A DNA stretch of 64,000 nucleotides from Tretioscincus oriximinensis (Eukaryota; Chordata; Lepidosauria; Squamata; Gymnophthalmidae), in contig JAJVDF010000651.1 of the NCBI GenBank assembly GCA_022410635.1, forward strand, positions 359,655 to 423,654, read 5' to 3'. The position numbers and the translations under genes were made by a program. Under the pieces are notes generated by a model that saw nothing but the letters and a program-made list of their open reading frames with translations, made no database searches and was not told where the DNA came from. Below, in pieces: positions 62,005-64,000 of the stretch. How positions within the stretch are numbered: position 1 is the stretch's first letter; every line of letters starts with the position of its first letter.

Positions 62005-62503
62005 CTTCTTCTTCTTCTTTTTCTTTTTCTTCTTCTTCTTCTTCTTCTTCTTCTTCTTCTTCTTCTTCTTCTTCTTCTTCTTCTTCTTCTTCTTCTTCTT
62101 CTTCTTCTTCTTCTTCTTCTTNNNNNNNNNNNNNNNNNNNNNNNNNNNNNNNNNNNNNNNNNNNNNNNNNNNNNNNNNNNNNNNNNNNNNNNNNNNNNNN
62201 NNNNNNNNNNNNNNNNNNNNNNNNNNNNNNNNNNNNNNNNNNNNNNNNNNNNNNNNNNNNNNNNNNNNNNNNNNNNNNNNNNNNNNNNNNNNNNNNNNNN
62301 NNNNNNNNNNNNNNNNNNNNNNNNNNNNNNNNNNNNNNNNNNNNNNNNNNNNNNNNNNNNNTCTTCTTCTTCTTCTTCTTCTTCTTCTTCTTCTTCTTCT
62401 TCTTCTTCTTCTTCTTCTTCTTCTTCTTCTTCTTCTTCTTCTTCTTCTTCTTCTTCATCATCATCTTCATCATCATCATCACATCAGCAGCAGCAGCAGC
62501 AGC
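62005..62503. repeat. (TTC)n microsatellite with 240-N assembly gap
   Basis: (ttc)n at 62005-62121, Ns at 62122-62361, (ttc)n at 62362-62455, then (tca)n and (cag)n to 62503. The identical motif on both sides shows that the gap is an unresolved expanded repeat. Confidence 0.98.
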
Positions 62504-63048
62504 ATTCAGAAACTGTGGTGCAGGATATTCAAGGGCAATTATACATTTTCAAGTGCAATTACATATTTAAACCACAAGAGAGAAGCCTTTCCATGCAAAA
62601 CTTCAAAATCACATATTAAAGCTAGAGGATTGTGTTTGTTACTTGTTAATGTTATTTGTTCCTTTGCCTGTGTCTATATCGTGAGTGTACATATGCATGT
62701 GAATGAGTGTGTTGTTTTTCACTATGTGCCTTGCTATTTTTTATGGAAGTGAAACTCTACTGTTCTGTTAGGTTTTTACAGAACTTCAAGTTGAAGCTCC
62801 CTTTTGCGAATGTTATGCCACCGGAAGAGATTAGGACAAAGGTGGACTTGTTGTTGATAGCTATATTGCAGTTCATTCTGGGTTCCTTGCATGTGATAGG
62901 CTAGCGTGTGGTTCATTATTCTTGGTTTCTTTGCAACCTTTGCTATTTATTCACAGAGAGCAAAGCTGTGGCGTCATTTCATAGGTTAAATTGATTCCTT
63001 TTTGCAGATTACTGAGGATTTGGTAACACGAGCAGCAAGACCTCAAAT

Positions 63049-63249
63049 ATGATACTGTCAATGCTTTCTGTACTATGGGAATCTGTTTCTCTGCAGGAAA
63101 TTCTGCTTCTTCTGGTAACGTTTCTGCTGGTTGCTGATTATTTTAAACAAAGACGTGGAAGAGATTTTCCTCCAGGCCCCATGGGGCTTCCTTTTCTGGG
63201 CAATCTGCACATTTTTTTTGGCAAGGCCCCTCATCTAGTTGTTCAAAAG
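63049..63249 (+). CDS. CYP2J-type cytochrome P450, first coding exon
   Basis: ATG at 63049, donor gtaaga at 63250, 67 codons, phase 0. It encodes a hydrophobic N-terminal anchor (EILLLLVTFLLVADYF), a basic stop-transfer (KQRRGR) and the proline-rich hinge PPGPMGLPFLGNLH. This layout and exon length match exon 1 of CYP2 family microsomal P450s, and the order next to C1orf87 points to CYP2J. Such enzymes sit in the ER membrane and hydroxylate or epoxidise lipids and foreign compounds. The heme-binding part lies beyond the window. Which CYP2J paralogue it is cannot be said. Confidence 0.85.
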
Positions 63250-63519
63250 GTAAGAATGATCGTATTTGGACCTGAGACCTCTTTGTAGGACAAGACCTTT
63301 TTGTGATATGGTTACTACACTTCTTGGAATGATCAGGGTACTTCCAGATACCTCGGTGTGGTAACCTTCCTAGAAATTCAGGATTAAGTCTTGGATTCAT
63401 GGTAACATTTATGATTTTTAAAAATCAAATTTGATAACTCAATTTTTAAAATTTGTGGGTTTCTAGCTCTTCGCAATGTTCAGTTCATTGGAACTGTGTG
63501 TAGTTCAATGGAAGTAGAT

Positions 63520-63845
63520 GAGTTATCATAGAATCCTAGAGTTGGAAGGGACTTCCAGGATCATCTGCTCAATGCAAGATTCATTAAACCATCCCAGACA
63601 GATGACTGTCCAGCCTCTTGTTTGGAGACTTCCAGCGAAGGCGAACTCACCACTTCCTGTGGCAACCTGTTCCACTGGTTCATCACCCTTAGTGTTAGAA
63701 AGTTTTTTTCTGATATCTAATCTAAATCAGATAGTCCTTCCATGTGCCAATGAGAACAATGCTGATCCCTCTGCTCTGTGACAGCTCTTCAGATATTTGT
63801 AGACAGCTATCAGGTCTCCTCTCAGTCTTCTTTTTCCTGGTCAGC
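63520..63845 (-). mobile_element. CR1 LINE 3' end
   Basis: The + strand starts 'atcatagaatcctagagttggaagggac', the classic inverted 3' terminus of sauropsid CR1, and continues through 'ctgttccactggttcatcaccct' and 'gacagctatcaggtctcctctcag'. It lies in intron 1 of the P450 gene. Confidence 0.9.
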
Positions 63846-64000
63846 ACTTGCACAAATACATACACATAACAACCAGCAGTTCAGCCCAAAAGGTGAAGGC
63901 AAAGGAGCTGGGGAAAGGGGAGGCAAGATCAGTTTAAAGCATGTGAGTTCTTTAAAGGCTTTTTGTGGGTGACTATGTTGCATTATGGGTCTCTTACTAC

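Noticed and set aside
61948..62619. 223-codon frame of Leu and Ser runs
   Set aside because: It is a translation of the (TTC)n repeat and the N gap.
1..64000. CRISPR arrays, operons or bacterial-type systems
   Set aside because: All tandem repeats here are microsatellites or the 109-bp array, and the gene structure is plainly vertebrate.

Overview
This window is vertebrate nuclear DNA and most resembles a squamate reptile (lizard, snake or gecko). Genes are split into short exons with GT/AG introns. The repeat content is CR1-, L2- and L1-clade LINEs, tRNA-derived SINEs, a Tc1/mariner-type MITE, palindromic MITEs and a Ty3/gypsy chromovirus. The species cannot be named from sequence alone. 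Scattered single Ns and one 240-base N run show that this is a draft assembly.

Three genes lie on the + strand. (1) At 3361-8500, three phase-matched exons encode one complete C-type lectin-like domain ending in a stop. The closest family I can suggest is the C-terminal lectin domain of FREM1. Its 5' exons were not found. A heavily decayed lectin-like stretch may lie at about 17.3-17.8 kb. (2) At 21482-46233, an apparently complete C1orf87 orthologue (EF-hand protein) can be assembled from 11 coding exons. They join in frame to 486 codons plus a stop, with a poly(A) signal at 46471. (3) At 63049-63249 lies the first coding exon of a CYP2J-type cytochrome P450, which continues past the window. 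From memory of the human map, C1orf87 and CYP2J2 are also neighbours in the same orientation, so this looks like conserved 1p32-type synteny.

Layout: 0.4-3.3 kb holds SINE copies, a hairpin element and an unassigned ORF cluster. The lectin exons span 3.4-8.5 kb and are interrupted by a 700-base polypyrimidine tract with interstitial telomere repeats (3.98-4.67 kb) and a 109-bp tandem array (6.55-6.99 kb). The interval 8.5-21.4 kb is repeat-rich intergenic DNA with L2 and CR1 remnants. C1orf87 spans 21.5-46.5 kb, and its introns carry an L1 fragment nested in a palindromic MITE, several CR1 remnants, SINEs and a mariner MITE. Between C1orf87 and CYP2J lie further MITEs, an exact 437-bp duplication containing an LTR, a degenerate chromovirus (52.6-57.5 kb), and an endogenous-retrovirus env tail with a probable 3' LTR (59.1-60.1 kb). 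A (TTC)n microsatellite with an assembly gap lies about 0.6 kb before CYP2J exon 1.

The three genes show no obvious functional partnership. The most interesting signals are the orphan lectin gene, a chromovirus whose primer-binding site matches the predicted start of its own transcript (self-priming), nested transposons with readable target-site duplications, and a LINE tail sitting directly against a C1orf87 splice acceptor. I found no convincing new biological system. The orphan FREM1-like lectin is the best candidate for something undescribed.
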